A stretch of DNA of 64,000 nucleotides from Modicisalibacter radicis (GTDB lineage: Bacteria > Pseudomonadota > Gammaproteobacteria > Pseudomonadales > Halomonadaceae), in assembly GCF_900961225.1 (NCBI RefSeq), contig NZ_CAAHFN010000120.1:124001-188000 (forward strand). Reading direction: 5' to 3'. A program made the translations under genes and the position numbers. Below are positions 1-11,935 of this stretch, piece by piece. Positions within the stretch are counted from its first letter, which is position 1; each line of letters begins with the position of its first letter. Below the pieces are notes generated by a model. It was not told where the DNA came from. It saw only the letters and a list, made by a program, of their open reading frames with translations, and searched no databases.

Positions 1-2
1 GC

Positions 3-167
3 GATGCGCAGATGGTGGCGCTGCACGAGCGCTTCCCGGAGTACGGCTTCGCCCGGCACAAGGGATACCCGACGCCCGAACACCTGGCGGCCCTGGAGCG
101 GCTGGGTCCGTTACCCGAGCATCGACGCTCGTTCGCCCCCGTCAAAAGACAGCTCGACCTATTCTAA
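3..167 (+). CDS. rnhB: Ribonuclease HII, C-terminal fragment
   Basis: The gene is cut by the left edge; 54 codons remain before the TAA at 165-167. The fragment contains YGFARHKGYPT and ends VKRQLDLF, which matches the conserved C-terminal end of RNase HII, the enzyme that removes misincorporated ribonucleotides and RNA primers from RNA/DNA hybrids. It sits directly before dnaE, as in the common gammaproteobacterial order lpxB-rnhB-dnaE-accA-tilS, which supports the call. The catalytic residues lie outside the window and cannot be checked. Confidence 0.88.
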   Translation, partial: DAQMVALHERFPEYGFARHKGYPTPEHLAALERLGPLPEHRRSFAPVKRQLDLF

Positions 168-253
168 GCGTTGCTTACCGTTTCTGACCGACCCGGCGCT
201 GCCGCATCACGAGCGCATGCCGGTCCCGATCGCCGAACAACCGCGAGCCCGAT

Positions 254-3757
<3,504 letters not shown>

Positions 3758-3775
3758 CGCCACCGCGCGCGTACC

Positions 3776-3803
3776 TTGCGTGAGGCGAGCAAGCTGCGAT
3801 AAT
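3776..3803 (+). promoter_or_regulatory. Candidate sigma-70 promoter for accA
   Basis: TTGCGT (3776-3781) and GATAAT (3798-3803) are separated by 16 bp, in the gap between dnaE and accA. The predicted start of transcription is about 80 nt before the accA ATG. This rests on hexamer match only. Confidence 0.4.
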
Positions 3804-3892
3804 ACGCGGTTACCGCACGCCGATCGTGGCAGCGTCGCAAGACCGCCGTGGCCGCCAGGCTGCCCGTGCCTATTTCCAAAAGCAGAAGCGCT

Positions 3893-4846
3893 ATGAATCC
3901 CAACTATCTGGACTTCGAACAGCCGATTGCCGAACTGCAGGCCAAGATCGAGGAGCTGCGGTTGGTCGGCAATGACAGCAAGATCAACATCAGCGACGAG
4001 ATCGGCAAGCTCGAAGAGAAGAGCAAGAAGCTCACCGAGTCGATCTTCCGCGACCTGTCCGCCTGGCAGGTCTCGCAGCTTTCGCGCCACCCGCAGCGGC
4101 CCTACACGCTGGACTACCTCGAACGGGTGTTCAGCGACTTCGACGAGTTGCACGGCGATCGTCACTTCGCCGACGACGCGGCGATCGTCGGCGGCATCGC
4201 GCGGCTCGACGACAAGCCGGTGATGATCATCGGCCACCAGAAGGGGCGCGACGTCAAGGAGAAGGTGCGCCGCAACTTCGGCATGCCGCGTCCCGAGGGC
4301 TATCGCAAGGCCTGCCGGCTGATGGAGATGGCCGAGCGCTTCAAGATGCCGGTGCTGACCTTCATCGACACCCCGGGCGCCTACCCGGGCATCGACGCCG
4401 AGGAGCGAGGCCAGTCCGAGGCGATCGCCTACAACCTGGCGGTGATGTCGCGGCTCAAGACGCCGATCGTCGCCACGGTGATCGGCGAGGGCGGTTCCGG
4501 TGGCGCGCTGGCGATCGGCGTGTGCGACGAACTCGCCATGCTGCAGTATTCGACCTATTCGGTGATCTCGCCGGAGGGCTGCGCGTCGATCCTGTGGAAG
4601 AGCGCCGACAAGGCCTCGGAAGCGGCGCAGGCGATGGGCATCACCGCCGAACGCCTCAAGGAGCTGGGCTTCGTCGATACGCTGATCGACGAGCCGGTGG
4701 GCGGCGCCCACCGGCATCCGCGGATCACCGCCGAGCGCGTCAAGGAATCGCTGACGGCGAGTCTCGACCGCCTGCAGGCGATGGATACCGATGCCCTGCT
4801 CGAGCGCCGCTATGCGCGCCTGATGAGCTACGGCGCGCCGGCCTGA
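3893..4846 (+). CDS. accA: Acetyl-CoA carboxylase carboxyltransferase subunit alpha
   Basis: This 317-residue protein (E. coli 319) begins MNPNYLDFEQPIAEL, the usual AccA N-terminus; an in-frame ATG 45 nt upstream would add a non-conserved extension, so the inner ATG is chosen. AccA pairs with AccD to transfer the carboxyl group from carboxybiotin to acetyl-CoA, making malonyl-CoA for fatty-acid synthesis in the cytoplasm. The crotonase-fold carboxyltransferase signature is clear (LTFIDTPGAYPGIDAEERGQ and IGEGGSGGALAIGVCDEL). It lies between dnaE and tilS, as in many gammaproteobacteria. Confidence 0.97.
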   Translation: MNPNYLDFEQPIAELQAKIEELRLVGNDSKINISDEIGKLEEKSKKLTESIFRDLSAWQVSQLSRHPQRPYTLDYLERVFSDFDELHGDRHFADDAAIVGGIARLDDKPVMIIGHQKGRDVKEKVRRNFGMPRPEGYRKACRLMEMAERFKMPVLTFIDTPGAYPGIDAEERGQSEAIAYNLAVMSRLKTPIVATVIGEGGSGGALAIGVCDELAMLQYSTYSVISPEGCASILWKSADKASEAAQAMGITAERLKELGFVDTLIDEPVGGAHRHPRITAERVKESLTASLDRLQAMDTDALLERRYARLMSYGAPA

Positions 4847-4860
4847 TTGCCTAGCGGCTA

Positions 4861-4981
4861 CTGCGCTCGCCGATACGGCGCGTTGGACAAGAACCCGGCC
4901 TGCTCATTGACCGGCTCGTGAACGCGTATGCGAGCCTAGTCCGCTTTCTCGCCGATTTTTGCCTGGTCTGGCCTTCGCTCG
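4861..4981. repeat. Intergenic repeat element, copy A (after accA)
   Basis: This 121-nt stretch begins 14 nt after the accA stop. It opens with CTGCGCTCGCCGATACGGCG and closes with CCTTCGCTCG, and shares ordered blocks (TGCTCATT, a CCGCTTT-TCGC block, a T-rich stretch before GCCT) with a second copy after rho at 9962-10148. The first 20 nt match at 19 positions. It has no open reading frame and is most likely a non-coding dispersed repeat. Confidence 0.6.
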
Positions 4982-5011
4982 GAGCGGCCCCGCTAGACCG
5001 GAGGGTTCTCA

Positions 5012-6262
5012 ATGTCCCTGCAAGCTACCATTGATCGCGCCCTGGCGGAGACACCGCCGGGGCGTGTCGTCTGGGTGGCCCTGTCGGGCGGGCTCGATTC
5101 CTCGCTGTTGCTGACCCTGGCCGCGCACGCTGTTCACCGCGTGCCCCGGCCGCTGTACGCCCTGCACGTCAACCATGCCCTGCAACCGGCCGCCGACGAC
5201 TTCGAGCGTCACTGCGGGGCGCTGTGCGCGCGGCTGGGCGTGCCGCTGTTCGTCGAGCGGGTCACGGTCGAGCGGGCCGGCCTGGGGCTCGAGGCGGCGG
5301 CCCGCGAGGCGCGCTACGCGGCCTTCGCGCGGCGTGTCGCTCCGGGCGAGACGCTGTGGCTGGCCCAGCACGCCGACGACCAGGCCGAGAGCGTACTGCT
5401 CGCCGCGCTGCGCGGCAGCGGCATACGCGGGCTGGCGGCGATGCCGGCGCGGCGCGACTGGCGGGGACGGCAGCTGGTTCGCCCGCTGCTGGGCGTCACC
5501 CGCGCGCGCCTGGCGGAGGAGGCCACCGCGCTCGGCATACGCTGGCGCGACGATCCGAGCAACGCCGACAGTACCTTCGACCGTAACTTCCTGCGCCGGG
5601 ATGTGCTGGCGCTGATTGGCGAACGCTGGCCGGCGGCCGCGGCATCGCTTGCCGACGTTGCCGAACGCGCCTCGGAAGCCGACGCCCTGCTCGACGAGCT
5701 GGCGGCGCTCGATCTGGCGCGTGCCGGTGGCGTGCCGGCGCGGCTCGCGCTGGATGTCCTGCGCCAGCTTTCCCCGGCCCGCCAGCGCCTGCTGATTCGT
5801 TACGCCTGCCAGCGCCTCGGCCTGCCGACGCCACCGGCGGCGCGCCTCGAGACCCTGCTCGCCCAGCTCGGCGCGCGCGCCGACGCGAAGGTTCATGTCG
5901 CCTGGCCGGGCGGGGAGGCCAGGCGCTGGCAAGGACATATCTATCTGCAGGCGCCGCCGGAGCCGCTGCCGAACGACTGGCGAAGCGAATGGGACGGCCA
6001 CACAGCGCTGATGACCCCGGTGGGGCGTGTCGAGACACGCCTGGCGCCGGCGGGAAGCGCGCCGCAGCCGCTGACGCTGACCCTGCGCCAGGGCGGCGAA
6101 TCGCTGCGTGTCGCCGGACGCGGCCGGCGTGACGTCAAGCGCCTGCTGCAGGAGGCCGGGGTGCCGCCCTGGCAGCGGTCCCGGCAATTGCTGGCCTGGC
6201 ATGGTACGACGCTGGTCGCGGTGCTGGGCGTGGCCGTCGCCGAGGGTTGGGAGCAACGCTAG
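5012..6262 (+). CDS. tilS: tRNA(Ile)-lysidine synthase
   Basis: TilS uses ATP and lysine to convert cytidine-34 of the CAU-anticodon isoleucine tRNA to lysidine, changing its decoding from AUG to AUA. The PP-loop ATP-binding motif SGGLDS is at residues 25-30, followed by HVNHALQPAADDFE and the QHADDQAES motif typical of the family. The C-terminal TilS substrate-binding region (RQGGESLRVAGRGRRDVKRL) is present. Length is 416 residues, close to E. coli (432). A GGAGGG ribosome-binding site precedes the ATG. It faces ppx convergently with a 44-nt gap. Confidence 0.96.
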   Translation: MSLQATIDRALAETPPGRVVWVALSGGLDSSLLLTLAAHAVHRVPRPLYALHVNHALQPAADDFERHCGALCARLGVPLFVERVTVERAGLGLEAAAREARYAAFARRVAPGETLWLAQHADDQAESVLLAALRGSGIRGLAAMPARRDWRGRQLVRPLLGVTRARLAEEATALGIRWRDDPSNADSTFDRNFLRRDVLALIGERWPAAAASLADVAERASEADALLDELAALDLARAGGVPARLALDVLRQLSPARQRLLIRYACQRLGLPTPPAARLETLLAQLGARADAKVHVAWPGGEARRWQGHIYLQAPPEPLPNDWRSEWDGHTALMTPVGRVETRLAPAGSAPQPLTLTLRQGGESLRVAGRGRRDVKRLLQEAGVPPWQRSRQLLAWHGTTLVAVLGVAVAEGWEQR

Positions 6263-6306
6263 TTTCCGGTCAAGGCCCGGAGGCATCGCTGTCTCGTGTC
6301 GTGCGC

Positions 6307-7833
6307 TCAGGCCTCGATGGTCTGCGGCTCGAGGCTTAGCTCATAACCGGCGGCCTGTTGGTAGCCGGCTTCCTGTTGCAGGTCGTTGAGCAGCAGCGCA
6401 TGTTCGCTGAGATTTTCGGGCAGGGTCAGATGCAGCGCCTCGCCCTGAACGGCCAGCGTGAAATCCATGATCGGCTGCTCGGGGCGGGAGTGATTGAGCG
6501 CCACCGCCAGGCGCAGCAGCCGTGCCAGGCGCGCATAACGCGGCTGCTGCGAGGCGGGCAGCGCCCCGAGCTCCTTGGCGGCGAACTTGCGCCGGTGGCA
6601 GCGCACCAGAAACGCCAGCAGCTGTTGCTCGGGGCGCGAGAACCCCGGCAGGTCGGCGTGTTCGAGCAGGTAGGCGCCGTGACGATGGAACTGGCTGTGC
6701 GAGACGGCCAGGCCGATTTCATGAAGCTCGGCGGCCCAGGCCAGGAACTGGCCGGCCTCGTCGCTCAACTGCCAGTGCGGTTGCACCTGGGCAAAGGCGG
6801 CCATGGCGGTGGCGGCAACATTGCCGGCCTGGCGTGGATCGACGCCGTAGCGGCGCTTCTGGGCGGCCAGGGTCTGCAGCCGCGAATCCTCGGCGGTGTC
6901 GCGGCCGATCAGGTCGTAGAGCACGCCTTCGCGCAGCGCGCCGTCGGAATAGCGCATGTGCTCGAGTTCGAAGGCTTCGAAGAGCGCGCAGAGGATCGCC
7001 ACCCCGGCGGGGAACACCCGCGCGCGATCGGCCTTGAGCCCGTCCAAGGCCACCTTGTCGAGCTGCTTGCACTTGATCAGGCGCTTGCGCAGTCGCTCGA
7101 GGCCGTCGCGCTGGATGATCCCCTCGGGACTGTTGCCGGCGGCGGCGAGTACCGCGGCGACGGCCTTGATGGTGCCGCTCGAGCCGACCGGGTCGCTCCA
7201 GCCCAGCTCGCGATAGGGGCGCTGGATGTTGGCGATCTCGGACAGGGCGGCGAGTTCGGCCTGGCGAAAGCGCCGCTCGCTGATCTCGCCACTGGCGAAG
7301 AAGCGCTGGGTATAGGCCACGCAGCCCATGTGCAGGCTTTCCAGGGCCAGCGGCTCGAACTGCTCGCCGATGATCAGCTCGGTCGAACCGCCGCCGATAT
7401 CGACGATCAGCCGCTTGCCGTGGACGTCGGCCAGCGCGTGGGCCGCCCCCAGGTAGATCAGCCGTGCCTCCTCGCGCCCGGCGATGATCTCGATCTCGTG
7501 GCCGAGCAGCGCCTCGGCGCGGGCGATCAACGTCTGGCTGTTGCTGGCCGAGCGCAGTGCGTTGGTGCCGACCACGCGCAGCTGCTGGGGCGGTATGCCC
7601 TCGATGAACGGCGCGAAGCGTTCGAGGCAGCTCAGGGCTCGCTGCATGGCCGCTTCATCGAGCTGCTCGTCGTCGTTCAGGCCGGCCGCCAGCTGGACTT
7701 TCTCGCCCTGCTTGGCGACCACTTGCAGCTCGCCCTGACGGTCGTTGGCCACCAGCAGGTGGAAGCTGTTCGATCCCAGGTCGATGGCCGCGAGGCGGCG
7801 CGGCTCCCCGGCGTTGGCGGGCGTCCTGCTCAT
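6307..7833 (-). CDS. ppx: Exopolyphosphatase
   Basis: Ppx releases orthophosphate processively from polyphosphate ends; the same family includes pppGpp phosphohydrolase. The ASKHA-fold phosphate-binding motif appears as AIDLGSNSFHLLV near the N-terminus and VDIGGGSTELIIG about 130 residues later, and an HD-type C-terminal domain follows (ELHEIGLAVSHSQFHRHGAYL). The chosen start (MSRTPANAG) has AGGGA a few nucleotides upstream; a longer in-frame start 57 nt earlier lacks a conserved sequence. This gives 508 residues, close to E. coli Ppx (513). GppA is the main alternative, but length and the Pseudomonas-like neighbourhood (trx, rho) favour Ppx. Polyphosphate kinase lies 10 kb away. Confidence 0.93.
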   Translation of the reverse strand: MSRTPANAGEPRRLAAIDLGSNSFHLLVANDRQGELQVVAKQGEKVQLAAGLNDDEQLDEAAMQRALSCLERFAPFIEGIPPQQLRVVGTNALRSASNSQTLIARAEALLGHEIEIIAGREEARLIYLGAAHALADVHGKRLIVDIGGGSTELIIGEQFEPLALESLHMGCVAYTQRFFASGEISERRFRQAELAALSEIANIQRPYRELGWSDPVGSSGTIKAVAAVLAAAGNSPEGIIQRDGLERLRKRLIKCKQLDKVALDGLKADRARVFPAGVAILCALFEAFELEHMRYSDGALREGVLYDLIGRDTAEDSRLQTLAAQKRRYGVDPRQAGNVAATAMAAFAQVQPHWQLSDEAGQFLAWAAELHEIGLAVSHSQFHRHGAYLLEHADLPGFSRPEQQLLAFLVRCHRRKFAAKELGALPASQQPRYARLARLLRLAVALNHSRPEQPIMDFTLAVQGEALHLTLPENLSEHALLLNDLQQEAGYQQAAGYELSLEPQTIEA

Positions 7834-7961
7834 GTGCTGTCCCTGTCTGGTCAATAGGGCAAGGTTGCTGGCGCTCCGGTGGCTTGTCAATCGCCGTCAG
7901 ACGTCGTCCAATGGCGGCGGTAAGGCATGGCCACCCCACACTCCAGCCAAGGATCGAGATC

Positions 7962-8294
7962 ATGGCCGAAGCATCCATCGAATGGCTCTCCGGCGACGCG
8001 CTCGAGGCACAGCTGTCGGCCTCGGGCAGCATGCTGCTGGTGTTCGTCGCCGAGTGGTGCGAACCCTGCCAGGCGCTGGTTCCGCGCCTGGAGCGGCTCG
8101 CCGTCCAGCAGCGCGAACGGTTGCGCTGTTATCTGGTCGACGTCGACCGCGACCCCTACGTGGCGCAGAAGTATGGCGTGCGCGGCATGCCGACACTGGC
8201 ACTGTTCGAGGACGGCGACCTCGATGCCACACGGGTCGGCGCCCTCGACGACACCCAGCTGGCGAGCTTCATGGAAACCGCGCTGGATGCCTGA
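7962..8294 (+). CDS. Thioredoxin-family protein with CEPC active site
   Basis: This is a 110-residue single-domain thioredoxin fold. The redox motif is WCEPC (Cys33, Cys36) rather than the usual WCGPC, and the cis-proline is present in RGMPTLALF. The sequence VDVDRDPYVAQKYGVRG matches the central thioredoxin region. It probably reduces disulfides in the cytoplasm, as no signal peptide is seen. It is divergent from ppx and upstream of rho, the place of trxA in Pseudomonas, so it may be the main thioredoxin, but the Glu in the active site makes the redox potential uncertain. The ATG at 7962 is preferred over an upstream in-frame start because homology begins there. Confidence 0.85.
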   Translation: MAEASIEWLSGDALEAQLSASGSMLLVFVAEWCEPCQALVPRLERLAVQQRERLRCYLVDVDRDPYVAQKYGVRGMPTLALFEDGDLDATRVGALDDTQLASFMETALDA

Positions 8295-8691
8295 TCGCTG
8301 TCCTCTGGCAGCGGAGCACGGCCCTTTTGCAGTACCAGGGCCGCGCAGGGGTTGCGTTTGTCTTCGCGCTTCACTAGTATCGAAGCGTTCGCCTGTTCCG
8401 AAAGCTTCCCGACCGCCCCCGCGGTCAACTCCAAGTCGTCAGAAAACCCGCTGTTCATCTCCGCTGTCGATTGGCAGTCGTTGATTGAAGGAAAGTAACA
8501 CCAGGCGAAGGAACAGCGCCTCCCTCGATTCCGATAGTATCCATGGCCTCCCCGCTGAGACGCCATACGATGCCCACATCCGGCGAGAGGCTCACATCGG
8601 GTTCTGAACGCACCGCGCGGCGTACCGTCACCGCCTCCTGTCCTATCGGCCCAAAGCCGCCACGCTGACATGAGCTATTTCTGAACAAAAG
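8295..8691. other. Intergenic region upstream of rho
   Basis: This 397-nt gap holds no convincing ORF. It has a short inverted repeat at about 8309-8334 (CGGCCC/GGGCCG) without a T-run, then a good promoter candidate (8352-8380), leaving an rho leader of roughly 300 nt. rho genes are often autoregulated through long leaders by Rho-dependent attenuation; a leader of this length fits that, but no specific rut site can be read with confidence. Confidence 0.5.
8352..8380 (+). promoter_or_regulatory. Candidate sigma-70 promoter for rho
   Basis: TTGCGT (8352-8357) and TAGTAT (8375-8380) are spaced by 17 bp. This would give a leader of about 300 nt before the rho ATG at 8692. Confidence 0.42.
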
Positions 8692-9951
8692 ATGAATCTT
8701 ACCGAACTCAAGCAAAAGACCGTTCCGGAGCTGCTGGAGATCGCCCAGGAGATGGGCATCGACAATCTCGCCCGCTCCCGCAAGCAGGACATTATCTTCG
8801 CCATCCTCAAGAAGCACGCCAAGAGCGGTGAAGATATCTACGGCGATGGCGTTCTCGAGATCCTCCAGGACGGTTTCGGCTTCCTGCGCAGCGCCGACAG
8901 CTCCTATCTGGCCGGGCCCGACGACATCTATGTCTCGCCGTCGCAGATCCGCCGTTTCAACCTGCGCAAGGGCGATTCGATCTCGGGCAAGATCCGCCCG
9001 CCCAAGGAGGGCGAACGCTATTTCGCGCTGTTGAAGGTCAACCAGATCAACCTCGACAAGCCCGAGAACGCCAAGCACAAGATCCTGTTCGAGAACCTGA
9101 CGCCGCTGTTTCCCCAGGAACGCATGTTCATGGAGATCGGCAACGGTTCCACCGAGGATCTGACCTCGCGGATCATCGACCTCACCGCGCCCATCGGCAA
9201 GGGCCAGCGCGGGCTGATCGTGTCGCCGCCCAAGGCCGGCAAGACGCTGATGCTGCAGAACATCGCGACCTCGATCACCCGCAACAATCCCGAGTGCCAC
9301 CTGATCGTGCTGCTGATCGACGAGCGTCCGGAGGAGGTCACCGAGATGTCGCGCACGGTGCGCGGCGAAGTGGTCGCCTCGACCTTCGACGAGCCGCCGG
9401 CGCGTCACGTGCAGGTTGCCGAGATGGTGATCGAGAAGGCCAAGCGGCTGGTCGAGCACAAGAAGGACGTGGTGATCCTGCTCGACTCCATCACCCGCCT
9501 GGCGCGCGCCTACAACACCGTGGTGCCGTCGTCGGGCAAGGTGCTTACCGGCGGCGTCGACGCCCACGCCCTGGAAAAGCCCAAGCGCTTCTTCGGCGCG
9601 GCGCGCAACATCGAGGAGGGCGGCAGCCTGACGATCATCGCCACCGCGCTGGTCGATACCGGTTCGAAGATGGACGAGGTGATCTTCGAGGAGTTCAAGG
9701 GCACCGGCAACATGGAAGCCCATCTCGACCGCAAGCTGGCCGAGCGCCGCGTCTACCCGGCGATGAACATCCGCCGCAGCGGCACCCGGCGCGAGGACCT
9801 GATCGCCTCCGAGGAGGAGATGCAGCGCATGTGGATACTGCGCAAGCTGCTCAACCCGATGGACGATACCGCGGCGACCGAGTTCCTGATTGATCGTCTC
9901 AAGGATACCAAGACCAACATCGAGTTTTTCGAGGCCATGAAAAGACGTTGA
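8692..9951 (+). CDS. rho: Transcription termination factor Rho
   Basis: Rho is the hexameric RNA-dependent ATPase/helicase that ends transcription at rut-containing sites. The N-terminal domain (MNLTELKQKTVPELLEIAQ) is followed by the RNA-binding OB-fold (GFGFLRSADSSYLAGPDDIYVSP cut short here), then the Walker A motif SPPKAGKTLMLQ, the Walker B region VVILLDSITRLARAYN, and the Q/R-loop region (SSGKVLTGGVDAHALEKPKR). It is 419 residues, the same as E. coli Rho. It lies downstream of the thioredoxin gene and upstream of ubiD, as in pseudomonads. Confidence 0.99.
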   Translation: MNLTELKQKTVPELLEIAQEMGIDNLARSRKQDIIFAILKKHAKSGEDIYGDGVLEILQDGFGFLRSADSSYLAGPDDIYVSPSQIRRFNLRKGDSISGKIRPPKEGERYFALLKVNQINLDKPENAKHKILFENLTPLFPQERMFMEIGNGSTEDLTSRIIDLTAPIGKGQRGLIVSPPKAGKTLMLQNIATSITRNNPECHLIVLLIDERPEEVTEMSRTVRGEVVASTFDEPPARHVQVAEMVIEKAKRLVEHKKDVVILLDSITRLARAYNTVVPSSGKVLTGGVDAHALEKPKRFFGAARNIEEGGSLTIIATALVDTGSKMDEVIFEEFKGTGNMEAHLDRKLAERRVYPAMNIRRSGTRREDLIASEEEMQRMWILRKLLNPMDDTAATEFLIDRLKDTKTNIEFFEAMKRR

Positions 9952-9961
9952 TTCTGGCCTG

Positions 9962-10148
9962 CTGCGCTCGACGATACGGCGTTGGAAAACAGCTGGTGCG
10001 CCAGCCCGGTCAAGCTGCTCATTTACTAAAGTAAACTCCGCTTTGGACTCGCGACGTCCATGTCGCTCGCTCTGCGAGCAGCGGAGCTGCCCAAATCGTT
10101 CATCCTGACGATTTGTCGCTGTTTTCCGCCTTGCCTCGCCTTCGCTCG
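9962..10148. repeat. Intergenic repeat element, copy B (after rho)
   Basis: This 187-nt copy begins 10 nt after the rho stop with CTGCGCTCGACGATACGGCG and ends CCTTCGCTCG. It is longer than copy A (4861-4981), containing extra inverted-repeat-like material in the middle (for example GCTCGCTCTGCGAGC). Both copies are in the same orientation relative to the preceding gene and sit just after its stop codon. Confidence 0.6.
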
Positions 10149-10392
10149 CAACGGCCAGTTCTCAACGCTTCGGTGGTTAGATCAAGGCAAGCGGCTTCGG
10201 GGACAGGCCGCAGAGGAGGTCCTACGCCATGGCCGGAAAGTGCTCCCTACAATTCCGGCATTTCCGCCATCCATGGCGGTCAGATAGCTTAGGTAGCGCC
10301 CAAGGATGGGTTCATAGCGCCTCCTCGCAGGCCTGCCCCGGGCTGACGTGTGGCAAGATATATCGTCGAGCCGAAGGTCTATGAGCGGTCAA

Positions 10393-10425
10393 CGAAAGGG
10401 GCGGCATGCTATGCTGCCCCTTTCG
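10393..10425 (+). promoter_or_regulatory. Long hairpin in the ubiD leader
   Basis: CGAAAGGGGCGGCA (10393-10406) can pair with TGCTGCCCCTTTCG (10412-10425), a 14-bp stem with one G-U pair and a 5-nt loop. No T-run follows, so it is not a classical terminator. It ends 21 nt before the ubiD ATG and could affect ribosome access or RNA stability. Confidence 0.55.
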
Positions 10426-10446
10426 CGTTCTGGCACGGAAATCCAT

Positions 10447-11928
10447 ATGAAGTATAAGGACTTGCGCGAGTTCGTCGCGGCGCTCGAGGCGCAGGGCGAG
10501 TTGCAGCGGATCAGCGCCGAGGTCGACCCCTACCTCGAGATCACCGAGATATGCGATCGCACCCTGCGTGCCGGCGGCCCGGCGCTGCTGTTCGAGAACG
10601 TCAAGGGTCACGACATGCCGGTGCTGGGCAATCTGTTCGGCACGCCGCGCCGCGTGGCGCTGGGCATGGGCCAGGACAGCGTGGCGGCACTGCGCGAGGT
10701 CGGCGAACTGCTGGCCTTCCTCAAGGAGCCGGAGCCGCCCAAGGGCTTCCGCGACGCCATCGACAAGCTGCCGGTGTTCCGCCAGGTGATGAGCATGGGA
10801 CCCAGGACACTGCGCAAGGCCCCGGTGCAGGAGGTGGTGCTCGAGGGCGATGCCGTCGATCTCGATCGCATTCCCATCCAGCACTGCTGGCCGGGCGACG
10901 TCGCGCCGCTGGTCACCTGGGCGCTGGTGGTGACTAGGGGCCCGCACAAGGAGCGTCAGAACCTGGGGATCTATCGTCAGCAGAAGCTCGGCAGGAATCG
11001 CCTGATCATGCGTTGGCTCTCCCATCGCGGCGGCGCGCTGGACTTCCAGGAGTGGCAGAAGGCCCATCCCGGCGAGCCGTTCCCGGTGGCGGTGGCGCTG
11101 GGCGCCGACCCGGCGACCATCCTCGGTGCGGTGACGCCGGTGCCGGACACGCTCTCGGAGTATGCCTTCGCCGGCTTGCTGCGCGGCTCGCGCACCGAGC
11201 TGGTCAAGTGCGGACACGCCGAACTCGAGGTGCCGGCCTCGGCGGAGATCGTTCTCGAAGGCTTCATCCATCCCGGCGATACCGCGGAGGAGGGGCCCTA
11301 CGGCGATCACACCGGCTACTACAACGAGGTCGAGACCTTCCCGGTGTTCACCGTCGAACGCATCACCCACCGCCGCGATCCCCTCTACCATTCCACCTAC
11401 ACCGGGCGCCCCCCGGATGAACCGGCGATACTGGGGCTGGCGCTCAACGAGGTGTTCGTGCCGATCCTGCGCAAGCAGTTCCCCGAGATCGTCGACTTCT
11501 ACCTGCCGCCCGAAGGCTGTTCCTACCGCATGGCGGTGGTGACCATGAACAAGCAGTATCCGGGGCATGCCAAGCGGGTGATGATGGGCGTGTGGAGCTT
11601 CCTGCGCCAGTTCATGTACACCAAGTTCGTGATCGTGCTCGACGCCGATGTCGATGCGCGCAACTGGCAGGACGTGATCTGGGCGATCACCACGCGCATG
11701 GACCCGGCGCGTGATACGGTAATGGTCGAGAACACCCCGATCGACTATCTCGATTTCGCCTCGCCGGTCGCCGGGCTGGGCTCGAAGATGGGCCTGGACG
11801 CCACCGACAAGTGGCCCGGCGAAACCGACCGCGAATGGGGCCGCCCGATCGTCATGGACGCGGGCACCAAGGCACGCGTCGACGCGCGCTGGGCGGAACT
11901 CGGCATCAACCTGCCCGACCAATCATGA
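10447..11928 (+). CDS. ubiD: 4-hydroxy-3-polyprenylbenzoate decarboxylase
   Basis: UbiD decarboxylates polyprenyl-hydroxybenzoate during ubiquinone synthesis, using prenylated FMN supplied by UbiX. The protein is 493 residues (E. coli 497) and begins MKYKDLREFVAALEAQGEL, the usual family start; an upstream in-frame ATG at 10348 would run through the leader hairpin and is rejected. Family motifs include LLFENVKGHDMPVLGNLFG near the N-terminus and GPYGDHTGYYNEVETFPVF in the active-site domain. It is followed after 7 nt by the flavin reductase gene fre, as in E. coli. UbiX is not in the window. Confidence 0.96.
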   Translation: MKYKDLREFVAALEAQGELQRISAEVDPYLEITEICDRTLRAGGPALLFENVKGHDMPVLGNLFGTPRRVALGMGQDSVAALREVGELLAFLKEPEPPKGFRDAIDKLPVFRQVMSMGPRTLRKAPVQEVVLEGDAVDLDRIPIQHCWPGDVAPLVTWALVVTRGPHKERQNLGIYRQQKLGRNRLIMRWLSHRGGALDFQEWQKAHPGEPFPVAVALGADPATILGAVTPVPDTLSEYAFAGLLRGSRTELVKCGHAELEVPASAEIVLEGFIHPGDTAEEGPYGDHTGYYNEVETFPVFTVERITHRRDPLYHSTYTGRPPDEPAILGLALNEVFVPILRKQFPEIVDFYLPPEGCSYRMAVVTMNKQYPGHAKRVMMGVWSFLRQFMYTKFVIVLDADVDARNWQDVIWAITTRMDPARDTVMVENTPIDYLDFASPVAGLGSKMGLDATDKWPGETDREWGRPIVMDAGTKARVDARWAELGINLPDQS

Positions 11929-11935
11929 GGAAAGC

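Larger units (their letters stand above)
9952..10446. other. Intergenic region between rho and ubiD
   Basis: This 495-nt gap contains no supported ORF. It holds the second copy of the dispersed repeat (9962-10148) and, near its right end, a long perfect-type hairpin (10393-10425) in what should be the ubiD 5' untranslated region. The rest shows nothing recognisable. Confidence 0.6.

Noticed and set aside
8301..8340. Terminator between the thioredoxin gene and rho
   Set aside because: The CGGCCC/GGGCCG inverted repeat has a 13-nt loop and no T-run, so it does not qualify as a rho-independent terminator.
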